Positions 11,322-21,845 of a stretch of 64,000 bases of DNA are shown piece after piece (the first letter of the stretch is position 1; the number at the start of each line of letters is the position of its first letter). The notes under the pieces are model-generated. The model did no database searches and was not told where the DNA came from. It worked only from the letters and a program-made list of their open reading frames with translations. The translations under genes were made by a program, and so were the position numbers. The stretch is from Fusarium oxysporum f. sp. lycopersici 4287. Lineage: Eukaryota > Ascomycota > Sordariomycetes > Hypocreales > Nectriaceae. The stretch is taken from positions 5,103,360 through 5,167,359 of the forward strand of contig NC_030989.1 of NCBI RefSeq assembly GCF_000149955.1, read 5' to 3'.

Positions 11322-13463
11322 TTAATCATTGTTAACTAGCTTGAGGCAGCCAGCAGGGTATCCATCAGGCGCTGATCGCGCAATGATTACTACCATGATT
11401 TTGTCTCTTGCAACAACTTCCATTGTATGTTCTCTCCTGTCTTGGATCGCTAGCTTAGGCGTCGTGGTGCGTGCCTGGAAATGAATCTCTACATGGTGAT
11501 CCATACAGTCCACCGCATCCGCAACAAATATTTGATTAGCCGATATATCTTCACCATTAACTATTATGTTAATGACTGGTTCTGGTTTCGTCACTTTGTG
11601 CGCATGATTCGTTTCCACTATTAGAGCGCCCTCAACACTGACGCCTGATATGTCACGGTTGTCGAGCGGGTAGACACGACATTTATCAACCCTGATCAAC
11701 GGCCGGCTTATCCTAGTATTACTGTCGATATGCCTCAGAGTGATCATGTCTGTTTGCAGTGGGGGCGTCAGTGGTGGTGGTGTTCTTGAACCTGTCTTGA
11801 TCTCGAATGCATTTGCCCATGCAAGGAGCCTTTCGTCGTCATATGCCCGGCCGGCAAATGTGAGGCCTATAGGCATTTGCTTATCCGCGACCATGCCCAT
11901 AGGGACTGTAACTGTAGGTATTCCCAAGTGCCGCAGGGCTCCATTGCCATTGCTGTAGTAAACACCGTTCTTCCACGCGTGCAAAGCACTAGAGGGGTTA
12001 ACATCAGCATCAGCAGCGCCGACATCGCCAGCCGCAGGGAACACAAAGCCGTCGCAATCAACTTCTGCCAAGTAGTCGTCCAAAAGCTTTCGGCGCAAAT
12101 CTTCAAGCGCAATGAGTGCATCTTTCAGATTTTCAACTTGATACATTGTAGTATCCTCCAGGTAGTTTGTAAGTTGGCTCCATTTAATAGCTGTTGTCGT
12201 CGGGAGATGTTCAAGTTCGACGGGTGTTCGCATAGACATTGGGAAGATATTTGTTCCTTCTACGCCTTTCAGACTGGGGTAGTTGGGATCGGCATTGTTA
12301 CGCAGAAACTGGTCCCAACCATGGGCGACCATCGGCCCTCTCTCGGTCTGATGCCACGACGTGGGCAGTTGAGTTGTGCCTCGTGGTGATAAACTAGGGT
12401 TCTCATAAGCTGTGACAGCCGGAAAGTCGTCAACAACAACGATTTCCGCCCCTAGGTTTTCGAGCTGTCTTCTGGCTTCCTCCCAGACTTGGACCACTCT
12501 TGGGTTGACGGTAACTGGTTTGGCACCTTGGGGAACGGGACCACCGATATACATAGCCGGGACGGCAAATCGCAGACCTTGAAGCGTGGTATGATTGCCA
12601 ATATCCTGAATCTTGTCTGCCGATAGCGACGACTTGGGCAACTCCACAAAGGGTTGGTCACGCCAAAAATCCCCTTTAGTAAGTGGATCTTGTACAAGAA
12701 GCACTTGAAGCAATGCAAGCATATCTCTCATAGTCCGTGTATGCGGTACTACAACATCACAAGTGGGGTAAAGTGGCCAGTTGCCCCGAATGGAGATTAA
12801 ACCTCGAGATGGAGTATAGGCGACCAGACCGTTATTAGAAGCAGGTGAGCGTCCCGAAGATACTGTCTCTTCACCTAGACCAAATGCTGCCAAAGAAGCT
12901 GTTGTTGAAACGGCGGAGCCATTTGATGAGCCAGATGCAAAAGCTGCGGCTAGGTAGGTGCTGTTATATGGACTTTCAGCCCGGCCGTAGATGCCTCTCT
13001 GCATTCCACCACATGCCATTGGTGGCATATTGGTTTTCCCGATTAGAATACCTCCTTGGTTCCGAATTACGCTGACAGTAAACGCATCGTCCATAGCGAT
13101 AAGATCCTTAAAGGCTGGAGAACCACAAGCCACGGTCATGCCTTTGACTTTGAAACTATCTTTGACGGTATACGGGATGCCTTCCAGCTTGCGAATCGGC
13201 TTGCCGGAAGCTCGATAGTCGTCGGATGCGGCAGCTTCCTCAAAGACATGACTATTCAATATTGGAGTTGAGTTGAGGGCGCGATCATAACGGCAGATAC
13301 GTTGCAAGTAGAGAGCTACAAGGTCAACGCTTGTCAATGCACCTTGCGACAGTGCGGTTTGGAGGTCTTCAATAGTTGCTTCCACGATATTTAGAGTTGT
13401 CATATTGTCGGAGGTCACTTGTAAAGATGAGAAGTAGCGTGCCTGGTGTTGAGTTGTGGTCAT
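11322..13463 (-). CDS. Amidase-signature hydrolase with C-terminal extension
   Basis: An uninterrupted 713-residue protein. The amidase-signature core occupies about residues 22-560, with the Ser-Ser-Lys triad visible: Lys101 in PYTVKDSFKVKGM, the cis-Ser in ASGSSNGSA (about 176-184) and the nucleophile near Ser203 in GEETVSSGRSP. That last motif departs from the common GTDTGGSIR. Amidases of this family cleave carboxamides and related amides. The last 150 residues (after about 560, following a Pro-rich linker TPPPLTPPL) form a separate, mostly beta-looking module that I do not recognise. A second Met at residue 21 is an alternative start. It is divergent from an agmatine deiminase gene 642 bases away, so a role in amidine/amide nitrogen use is plausible. 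Confidence 0.88.
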   Translation of the reverse strand: MTTTQHQARYFSSLQVTSDNMTTLNIVEATIEDLQTALSQGALTSVDLVALYLQRICRYDRALNSTPILNSHVFEEAAASDDYRASGKPIRKLEGIPYTVKDSFKVKGMTVACGSPAFKDLIAMDDAFTVSVIRNQGGILIGKTNMPPMACGGMQRGIYGRAESPYNSTYLAAAFASGSSNGSAVSTTASLAAFGLGEETVSSGRSPASNNGLVAYTPSRGLISIRGNWPLYPTCDVVVPHTRTMRDMLALLQVLLVQDPLTKGDFWRDQPFVELPKSSLSADKIQDIGNHTTLQGLRFAVPAMYIGGPVPQGAKPVTVNPRVVQVWEEARRQLENLGAEIVVVDDFPAVTAYENPSLSPRGTTQLPTSWHQTERGPMVAHGWDQFLRNNADPNYPSLKGVEGTNIFPMSMRTPVELEHLPTTTAIKWSQLTNYLEDTTMYQVENLKDALIALEDLRRKLLDDYLAEVDCDGFVFPAAGDVGAADADVNPSSALHAWKNGVYYSNGNGALRHLGIPTVTVPMGMVADKQMPIGLTFAGRAYDDERLLAWANAFEIKTGSRTPPPLTPPLQTDMITLRHIDSNTRISRPLIRVDKCRVYPLDNRDISGVSVEGALIVETNHAHKVTKPEPVINIIVNGEDISANQIFVADAVDCMDHHVEIHFQARTTTPKLAIQDRREHTMEVVARDKIMVVIIARSAPDGYPAGCLKLVNND

Positions 13464-14105
13464 ATAGTAAAGGGCGATGCCATCGGAAAATCTGAGGAGT
13501 CATGTCAATATGGGTGTGCAAGGCCTCCAAGTCAGTCTTTTATAGTCGTCGCGCACTCCAAATTCTTCATTCTGTGTTCCTTGGTGGGGATGCTTACTGG
13601 ATCGAGTCACAATCACCACGCTAACTGGGTTTCAAGTCTTAATCGGATATAACTTAAGTGATGTTGTACGGCCAGTAACTATGCCCATCATTATGTGGGT
13701 TCGGTGAGGGAACGTAACGAATGACATTCGAAAGGGCGTCGAAAAGGCGTACCCCACTTGAGGCAAATACTGGGAGTCCCCCTCCTCTGATGACCCAGGA
13801 TCCATATGTAGACACTCCAAAGGGCGTACCTTGAGCCTTCCTCTTACTTGCTGGTCTGCGGTCTGACTGTGGACTGAGTCCTTAGCTAGAATCGAGGTGT
13901 AAGTCACCAGACCATTAAGCAGAGAGACCGAATGCCCTGCTAGGCTTCCTTTCAATCGTCGCTCCAGTGGCTTAGTCAATGACTCCTTTGTCAGAAGGCA
14001 TAAATAGCTATCTAGGTCTCAATTATTGGAGTCAACAACCCCTAGTTTTATGATCCACACACTTTCTTCTCGACTACCCTTGTCCCTACTTCATTCACTT
14101 AAAAC
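13464..14105. promoter_or_regulatory. Shared divergent promoter region (amidase / agmatine deiminase)
   Basis: These 642 bases lie between two divergently transcribed enzyme genes and hold no convincing gene. A CATAAATAGC element near 13999-14008 lies about 100 bases before the deiminase ATG. The arrangement suggests joint control, which is inference. Confidence 0.45.
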
Positions 14106-15149
14106 ATGGCTTCTTCAACCGATGAGACTTGGTACCTACCAGCTGACACAGCTCCGCACCAGAGCCTTCTTATGGCTTACCCCAATACCACATCTGATAA
14201 TACTGGCAGTTTGCTTGAAAATGCACAAGACGAAATAATCAGCATTGCAAATGCCATTGCAGAATTCGAGCCTGTCATACTCTTATCAAGCTCTGAAACT
14301 CTAGCAAGTGTCAAATCCAGAGTGAATCAGAATGTTACCGTCCTGTGCGTTGAGCAAACGAGCCATCTGTGGATTCGAGACTTTGGCCCTATTTTTGTTA
14401 AATCTCGGAGCGGAAAATCCATCCGTGGCGTTGATTTTAACTTCAACTACTGGGGAGCAAAACGTTCACCATCTGGAGACGAATTTATCGCCAAAATCGC
14501 GACCGAGCATATTACTGGTGGCGCCAATTTGCGTGCGGATATTGTTGCCGAGGGCGGTGCAATCGAAGTCGACGGTGAAGGTACCTTTATGGCCGCTGAA
14601 AGTGCTATTATCAATGATAACAGGAACCCCGGTAAGACCAGAGGCCAGATTGAGGATGAGCTGGCACGGCTGTTGGGGGTTCATAAGTTTCTTTGGCTTG
14701 CCGGCGAGGTTGGTAAGGAGACAACGGACTGTCACATCGACGCCCTGGCGCGATTTGTCCGTCCCGGAGTTGTTCTCTTGAGCAAGCCATCACCTCAAGG
14801 TCCCGGAAAATATATGGCCGCATACACGGACGCCAAGGCGAGGTTATCTACAGCTACTGACGCCCTAGGCAATAAATTAGTGTTACACGATTGCCTTGAG
14901 CCTGATTTAGACAAGCTGGAAAACATTTCTAAAGGAGCGAATTGTGTAGCTTCCTATGTCAACTTCTTGGCTGTCAACGGAGGGATCATGATTCCTCGAT
15001 TCGGCGACGAGGACAGAGACCTTCAAGCTTTTCAATTATTCGAAACACTGTTTCCTGATCGGAAAGTTGTACAGGTTTATATTCACGCGTTACCACATAT
15101 CGGGGGAGGAATCCATTGTGCGACTCAACAGGTCCCTGCCCTTGCTTAA
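14106..15149 (+). CDS. Agmatine deiminase (PAD_porph family)
   Basis: A single-exon, 347-residue protein. Agmatine deiminase converts agmatine to N-carbamoylputrescine and ammonia. All hallmark blocks of the guanidine-modifying family are present in order: WYLPADTAPHQ at the N-terminus, HLWIRDFGPIF (substrate-binding Asp), EGGAIEVDGEG, ESAIINDNRNPG, TDCHIDALARFV with catalytic His/Asp, and GGGIHCATQQ near the end with nucleophile Cys338. No targeting signal is apparent, so it is probably cytosolic. It is divergent from the amidase gene. Such enzymes are patchy in fungi and often thought to be acquired from bacteria; the lack of introns here fits but does not prove that. Confidence 0.95.
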   Translation: MASSTDETWYLPADTAPHQSLLMAYPNTTSDNTGSLLENAQDEIISIANAIAEFEPVILLSSSETLASVKSRVNQNVTVLCVEQTSHLWIRDFGPIFVKSRSGKSIRGVDFNFNYWGAKRSPSGDEFIAKIATEHITGGANLRADIVAEGGAIEVDGEGTFMAAESAIINDNRNPGKTRGQIEDELARLLGVHKFLWLAGEVGKETTDCHIDALARFVRPGVVLLSKPSPQGPGKYMAAYTDAKARLSTATDALGNKLVLHDCLEPDLDKLENISKGANCVASYVNFLAVNGGIMIPRFGDEDRDLQAFQLFETLFPDRKVVQVYIHALPHIGGGIHCATQQVPALA

Positions 15150-15802
15150 TCTACTGAACCTAACTAGGAATATTTTAAATAAACTTAATATTATTATAAC
15201 ATAGGGCAAAGGTAAATGGAAATTGCCTGTTTCATATAGCGATACCTATATCAACAAATCTAAGCCCAGGAGCCTATATCAAACATACCAGGGAAGGCGA
15301 ACAACTCGTCTGGTTTAAGAGTCGAGGTATCTGCTGCCGCGGAAGTCGTGATAATTTGGGGCATGTTTTTGGTAATTCACAACGGAAATGCTTATATTAC
15401 ATTAGTCTGCAACAATAATAAAATAATTAGTTAAGTAAATATTAGTAATAAAGCCTAATATGCTTTAACAAGGCCAAGTTATCTCTTAACCCTAGGTCTT
15501 TTAAAGTTCAATATTTACTTATTTATCATAGGAGGCAGTTGTATTTAATAATTTAATAATAGAATTTTCCTCCCCAGGCCATATCCGCCACCGCCAACCC
15601 TGGACCTATTACATATTGCAAGGGTACTTTTTTTGATTGGCTCCACCATTACCTTATTAAAACTTTATGTCGTTTATATAAATATCTCATAAACCATACC
15701 TATTGCTTATTACATTAAGTACCTCGGTTCTATCTTTTAGCGCTCTTCGAGTCTCTGCTGTTATTCACCTTCGGAAAGTCCAAATCCAAGGTAATAAGCG
15801 CG
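15150..15802. other. AT-rich intergenic region
   Basis: An AT-rich gap (strongest at 15160-15200 and 15400-15570) with no supported gene. It precedes the CTF1-like regulator and includes its promoter; a TATATAAATA element occurs near 15674-15683. Confidence 0.4.
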
Positions 15803-18262
15803 ATGCCGCCGAGTCATGGCAGATCCTACAAGCGGGCACATGTAGCTTGCAAAGCCTGCAATAGTCGCAAGGTCAGGTGCACTATCACATTGTCTGGTCC
15901 CCCATGGCTCACATCCAACATGTAAGTCCTGTGAAAGATTCGGTACCCCGGCTATCTACGAACGAGCAATCCGACCGCAATACCCAGGAGGCAATGGCAT
16001 ATAAAGCTAATTGACATAGAAACACGGATATACTGCCTGCTATATCTGATCCAGGGACGCAAGAGAATCCTATGTCCTTAGAACAAACTCCTCCAGCAAC
16101 ACGACTCTGCACTTCACAAAGCGAGAGCCCCCACTGGGATACTTCTGGTCTAGCGAAAGACTGTGAACCATCTCGTTGGGGCCCGATGACTGATGCCGTT
16201 CATTTATCGCCGGACCACTCCCAGCGAGCCCATAATGCTTCATCTGCCACTTCTAGCCGAGACACTATTGTTGTTGGACACAATACCGATGAAAGCGATA
16301 TAGGTGTAGCATTTGACGCAGAAGCTGATGTACCAAGACAAAACGACCACCAAGATGAAGTAGAAACACCCCCGATTGCAAATGCCACATCAGCATGGGC
16401 TGAGACTCTTGAAGAGCATGAGAGTGATGGTAATCGAGTGCCTTTCTATCCAGGTACGCATGTAAAAACCATATATCCAGCCCGACAGCCTCCAATATTG
16501 ACAGTTTCCAGGTGATAGAAGAGGACCGGCTTTCGTGATAGATATCTGCAAACCCCAAAGATCAACTGACAGCAATCATTCTTTTGTTGCTATGCCTTCT
16601 TTAGAGTCCCTCCAACCAGAGGAAATCGAGTATCTTCGATGGAAAGGTTGCTTTTCATTGCCTCCGCGTCCACTTCAAGAAGCCCTCATCAAAGCGTATT
16701 TCCATCATGCTCATTCTTTTGAGCCAGTCCTGGATCCTCAAGACTTTTTCTGTGCATATAGTAAAGGTCAACTTAGTTTACTACTTCTCTGGTCGGTCTT
16801 TATGTGCGCTGCAACTGTAAGTTCTCGGTTACTCCGTGGTAGACATACACATATTCACTTGTCAGTTTGTTGAAGATAGTCTGTTCTTCGTGAACCTGTT
16901 CGAATCTCCACTTACTTTTAAACGACATGCCTTCCAGCGTGCAAAGGTACACTGAACCTCGATGTTCTCATCGTCCCTGCTAGGATAGACTTAGCTGATG
17001 ACGTATAGACACTGTACGACGCAGATTATGAGAAAAACAAAGTTACGTTGATCCAGTCCGTGTTTCTTATGGGACACTTCTACGCAGACGCCGAAGATCG
17101 TCTGGGCCCTTGGCACTGGAACGGCATTGCTATTAGCCTATCTCATACCATCGGTATTCACATGCTGACATCTCCCGCACGAAACGGCATTCGACCTTTA
17201 TGGCGTCGTATCTGGTGGTGTATTTACTACCGCGAGGTATGGCTGTCAATGGGCCAAGGTCGACCAATGAGGATATCTCTGGATCATTGCTCAACTCCAA
17301 TGCCGGGATTATACGATACGAGTCCCAGCTGCTCGCCAGAGTACCAACACTACGCACCCGAGGAGCTCGGTATACTCTTTGGGATATGGCTAAAGTTGAT
17401 CGAGGTAACACGCATCATGGGAAGAATATTATCACTTAACTATACCATAAAGGGAGCAAGGCCTTCCAGGGCCATCATCGAAAGAGACGAAAATGAGATT
17501 CGAGCCAACTGGATTCATGATGGGAACAACGATCAGAGTCCAGTGCTGGCTTCTCATGTATATCAATATCGACTTCACACTCAGTATGGTTCCGAGGGTT
17601 ATAGATAGTCATTGGCTAAACAGTTATCGCAGGGCAGCTATTATAGCTCTTTACAGGCCATTTCTCCACGAAGCACCAGACGGAGTTCCAGATGATGAGC
17701 AGGACGGTTGGAAAGAGTTTGCAAATAGCAAGCTTCGGACTGCAGCCGCTCATGCGACTCATGCCATCAATTGTATGATGGCAGAAGATCTGATCAAGTT
17801 CTCCCAAACGATTGCGTACGTTCTCAAAAAAACTGCAGAAAGCCTCTGATTAACTGTTTGTCACCCAGTGTGCTCACGATTAGCCCGCCAATCCAAATCC
17901 ATCTGCTGGAAATGGCATCATCTAAGTCGTTGTCCAACAAACTGGCAAAGCACAACTTGGCCCTGTGCTTGCTGGCTCTGGATGAGATGCGAAAGTCTTA
18001 TGTCTCGGCAGACGCAGCGTATAAGCTATTCGACCGCGCCAGGATCATGGTGGAGAAATCGCTTGGAGAAGATGCAGTGGTTTCGCGAGATCTCGTAGCC
18101 GCAACCAACTCGTCACGAGAAGCTCAGGGGATTGAGACTTCTGAATGGCTCGATGACTCTACGCCTGTGGGCCATGAATTTGCATCGGTGGGCTTGTTTT
18201 CTGCCCTATGGATGCCATTTGCAAACCTCATACCAGACGAGTCTCTAGAAAGTTCATTCTAG
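15803..18262 (+). CDS. CTF1-like fungal transcription factor with incomplete zinc cluster, seven exons
   Basis: Exons 15803-15921, 16020-16453, 16512-16816, 16866-16946, 17009-17583, 17633-17815 and 17869-18262 sum to 2,091 nt, 696 residues. The body matches the family of cutinase transcription factor 1 and relatives: FYPGDRRGPAFVIDIC across an intron, then YLRWKGCFSLPPRP, AYFHHAHSFEPVLDP, LLLLWSVFMCAAT and IALYRPFLHEAP. The N-terminus has CKACNSRKVRC, the first half of a Zn2Cys6 cluster, followed by TITLSGPP and then no Cys-x2-Cys; the normal second half is missing in this model. A CKSC lies just downstream in another frame. It may therefore be a regulator with altered DNA binding. It sits upstream of the PhyH, hydratase and thioesterase genes on the same strand. 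Confidence 0.8.
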
Positions 18263-18715
18263 GCGATGGTTATACTTTCAGTAGCCGAAAATTAGCATAT
18301 GCAAACAACTAGTAATCCCGGTTTCTATTGCCAAAACTCGATGCTCTAAGTTTATCAAATATGTGACAAATGTACCTGCCCCACTTCTTACCTCGGCTGG
18401 GGAAGTTCACAACTCAAGTAACGGTAGGGGACCAGCTTTAAACGCTATTATGTGGACATCGGGTTATAATGCGTCTGGCGCGGAAGATATCCTCCCTCCG
18501 TCAAGGGTGTCATGACGCGGCTGTTGGGAAAGAATCCCAACTGCCGAATCCATAGATCAATGATGTGCCTCGGCTCTCCACATTATCCCCGCTCCTCCTG
18601 ATGGCCTGTTGCATATAAGCAATGCCCAGCGAACAACACATTTAATTGCCAGTTTTTCCTCAGACATCATATCTGTACCACGAATACGTACGCTTAGACA
18701 TACTCCATAAAGACC
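18263..18715. promoter_or_regulatory. Upstream region of the PhyH-like gene
   Basis: No gene is seen in these 450 bases. A GCATATAAGC element at about 18611-18620 lies about 100 bases before the ATG and is a TATA-box candidate. No repeat of note was found. Confidence 0.35.
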
Positions 18716-19661
18716 ATGCCCGAGGCCCCAAATTCCATTATTAACCGGGAGACCGGTGCAGAGAAACGGCTTGGGCACAAAAGCGCCACAGTTAATCCCC
18801 ATCTACAAAAGCTCATTGATCAAACACTCTTAAATGGATATGTTGTAATCCCGAACGCTTTCACCAACGCGGAGGTCGAAGAGGCGAACACGGAGCTACG
18901 ACGTCTTGCTTCTAGCCCACATGCCGGTCCCGCCGTGTCTGGGGGCCGCAATAAGTTCGAAGGGCTGAGAACGAATCGGATTTACGCTCTGCTTAATAAA
19001 TCCAGAGTGTTTGACAAATTTGTACTCCATCCTGATGTTCTAGGTCTCAATGAGTATTTTCTGGATCAGGGCTTTCTTCTGAATGCATTCCATAGCATCA
19101 ACATTCAACCAGGAGAAGCCCCCCAAATAATTCATCACGATGATGGCTTTATCACGATACCACGTCCACATCGCCCCTTTGGGACCGTATGTACTTTGCC
19201 CCATTTGACTTTGCAATGGCTGACTCGAATAGGCGATCATGGTTGCACTAGATTCTTATACGAAAACAAATGGCGCTACGGTCGTTGTTCCAAAGTCGCA
19301 CACGTGGGACTCGAGTCACGTTCCGACGCCTGGCGAAGCAGAGCCTGTTATCATGGAAAGAGGAAGCCTGGTATATTTTCTAGGTACGCTATGGCATGGT
19401 GGGGGCAAAAATGTATCTGAAAAGGAGCGGCGAGCACTCACGGTTCAATATTGCCAGCCATGGGTCCGTCCACTGGAGAATCAGATCCTTGCAGTGGATT
19501 GGGAGAAGCTAGACGAGCTCCCGCCTCGACTGGTCGATATGCTTGGGTACCAGGTAGGCGCTCCCTTTGTGGGGTACGTAGACGGGATTAGCCCCAGAAG
19601 GGCTGTGGAAAGGAAAATGAGGGCAAAGGAAGCAGGTAATGGATTTACTACTAAGCTTTGA
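18716..19661 (+). CDS. Phytanoyl-CoA dioxygenase (PhyH) family protein
   Basis: Exons 18716-19186 and 19233-19661 (46-nt intron) give 299 residues. The family uses Fe(II) and 2-oxoglutarate to hydroxylate substrates such as fatty acyl-CoAs or secondary metabolites. The facial triad is visible as His140-x-Asp142 in IIHHDDGF and His212 in GTLWHGGGKN, with a downstream Arg in KERRALTVQY for 2-oxoglutarate. The protein ends TTKL, a weak match to a C-terminal peroxisomal signal. The next two genes on the strand are a hydratase and a thioesterase-like protein, which suggests shared acyl chemistry. The exact substrate is not predictable. Confidence 0.9.
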
Positions 19662-20389
19662 ACTAGATGCAGGAACCGGGATATGGACTGGAGTTCGATG
19701 TATTGGCTATTATGTAGTTATTTGCTGAAATCTACTGTTTCTGGTAACGTTACTGGACAGGCTAGTATCAGTAGGTGTTGATACAAAATCACGATCCTGT
19801 GTCCACCTTAATAGTGCAATAGGTTATCTTCTTGATGAAAACTCAGCAGTGACCAACATGCGATAAACAGTAAGCCAAACGCAAGCGCACGAGCCGAATA
19901 TACGGTCTTGATCCAGGAGAACCAGGAGGTTCCAATATGTACATGGATAAGCTTAATGACCTCCTTTCAGCAGCTTCAAACCTTTTAATCGGTTTCACAA
20001 GCTGCAAAGGTCTATATGCTAGATGACCGAGGTCTACCATTGAAATGGGAAACTTGCTTGCGAAATGCGATCTTGTTAACATTTCGGCTATAACATTACA
20101 AAATGAAAAGTGCCAAGTCTTGTTTATTAAGGACTGGTGAGTATGTTTTGTCTACCCATACTACGTCAGATGTAGACTTCTTCTGGGCGAAGAGACGTAT
20201 CTTACCTCGGCACATTGTGGGGCCGGCTGTTATTCCTCGGACAAGTCTAGCATATGACTTCCGAGCCCTGTAAATCACGACAGCAAGGAGGTCTAATCGT
20301 GTTATAGCAGTGTATTCCCAAGTGAACAATCTTATAAGAACTGTTGCAAATCAGGTAAACTCGCTATCAAGAGATCAACATTTTTCAAC
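19662..20389. other. Intergenic region, nothing recognised
   Basis: The 728-bp gap before the hydratase gene shows no convincing open frame and no clear repeat. Composition is ordinary. Confidence 0.4.
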
Positions 20390-21374
20390 ATGTCAGCAAC
20401 CATTGAAGTCCCAGCTTCCTATTCATCACTGCCCTTCAAGGACATCACCATCTCCCACGTCCCAGCAGACTCGCCTTCTGCTACAAAGGTTCTCATTCTA
20501 GCCTTTAATCGTCCTGATAAGCATAATGCTGTCACTGAGAATCTTCTTACTGAGCTTGAGACGGCATATCGAGTTATCGATCAAGACGAGCGGGTTCGGG
20601 CTGTTGTTCTGACTGGCGCAGGGAAGGCCTTCTGTGCGGGAGCAGATCTCCAGATTGGATTTTCCGGGCTGATGGCTCATAAAGAAAGCGAAGAGTCCAT
20701 CGCCAGATATAGAGACCAGTCTGTACGCGCTTGACGATTGGCCCAGACGTATGCTGACACGATCGCATAGGGGAGGGCGAGTCGCTCTAGCAATTGCCAA
20801 CTGCACCAAACCCACCATTGTTGCCATTAACGGTCCTGCAGCAGGCTTTGGGCTTACCGTCACCTTCCCCGCTACCATCCGCGTGGCGTGGTCTGGAGCA
20901 AAAGTCGCTCTGCCTTTCGCCCGTTTGGGTCTGAGCCTCGAGTCTTGTAGTGCCTATTTTCTTCCACGCTTAGTCGGTCTAGCCAAGGCGATGCATATTG
21001 CCACAACTGGTGAGACCTATTTTGCCTCCGACCCACTCGTCAGCCCTTTATTCTCGAAACTCCTTCCGACACCCGAAGAAACTGTGGCGTATGCCGTGGA
21101 GCTTGCGTCCAATATTGGAGAGAATACCTCCCTCACCAGTACTAAGCTAATGAGGGATATGCTGTTGTATAATTCTGAAACTCCAGAAGCAATGCATAAG
21201 TTGGACTCCAAGGTCTTTATCTCTCTTGTTGGGTCCCAGGACAATGTGGCAGGTATTAAAGGGATCACGAAGAAACAGCATCCAGACTTCAGTGGGACTT
21301 TTGACCGAAATGCTGTGCCTTTTTGGCCTTGGTGGGATGCCGAAAAGGACGAGCATTCAAGGGCAAAGCTTTGA
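20390..21374 (+). CDS. Enoyl-CoA hydratase/isomerase (crotonase) family, probable PTS1
   Basis: Exons 20390-20718 and 20771-21374 join in frame to 310 residues. The donor is GTCTGT, weaker than usual, but the join restores [20 protein letters not shown], a typical crotonase sequence. Oxyanion-hole blocks are [15 protein letters not shown] and [10 protein letters not shown]. Crotonases act on acyl-CoA thioesters (hydration, isomerisation and others). The final tripeptide AKL fits the PTS1 consensus, so a peroxisomal location is likely. Its place between a PhyH-like enzyme and a thioesterase-like protein supports a role in acyl-CoA turnover or side-chain tailoring. Confidence 0.92.
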
Positions 21375-21845
21375 GTCTATGGTGAGACTACACGAGGTGG
21401 AACGCAGGTCCTGTTCTGTCGCAGGTAGACTTTGTCAAAAATTGGGACTGCTTCGTCATACCGATAGTTGGATTTCTCAACAGCTCTTCCTGTACTCAAT
21501 TGATTGTATCCTTGGACTTCTTAAAGTGGATTCAAGCCGCCGTTTCTCGCTATCTTAATGCTCCATCATTGAACCTAGATGGTAATGACCATGTCAAGAC
21601 CTCGGCACTATGTGGGCCCCCAGCAAACTCCTGCTCTGTAACCCCGTCATATCAAGCTCGGTCCGAACATCCCTCAACAAAATACCCAACCGATGATGCA
21701 GAGTTTTTCTTCTCGGTGGATTTCCATGTCTAGTTGGTCTTGATAAAGAGGGCTTGAATAGACACAAACGCTGAATATTGTGTAGCATCAACAGTTTGCC
21801 AATATCTTGAGCCTGTGACTGCACACCAACCCTTTTCTAGTGAAC
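21375..21845. other. Intergenic region, nothing recognised
   Basis: These 471 bases between the hydratase and thioesterase-like genes hold only short open frames without protein-like features. They must include the downstream gene's promoter. Confidence 0.35.
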
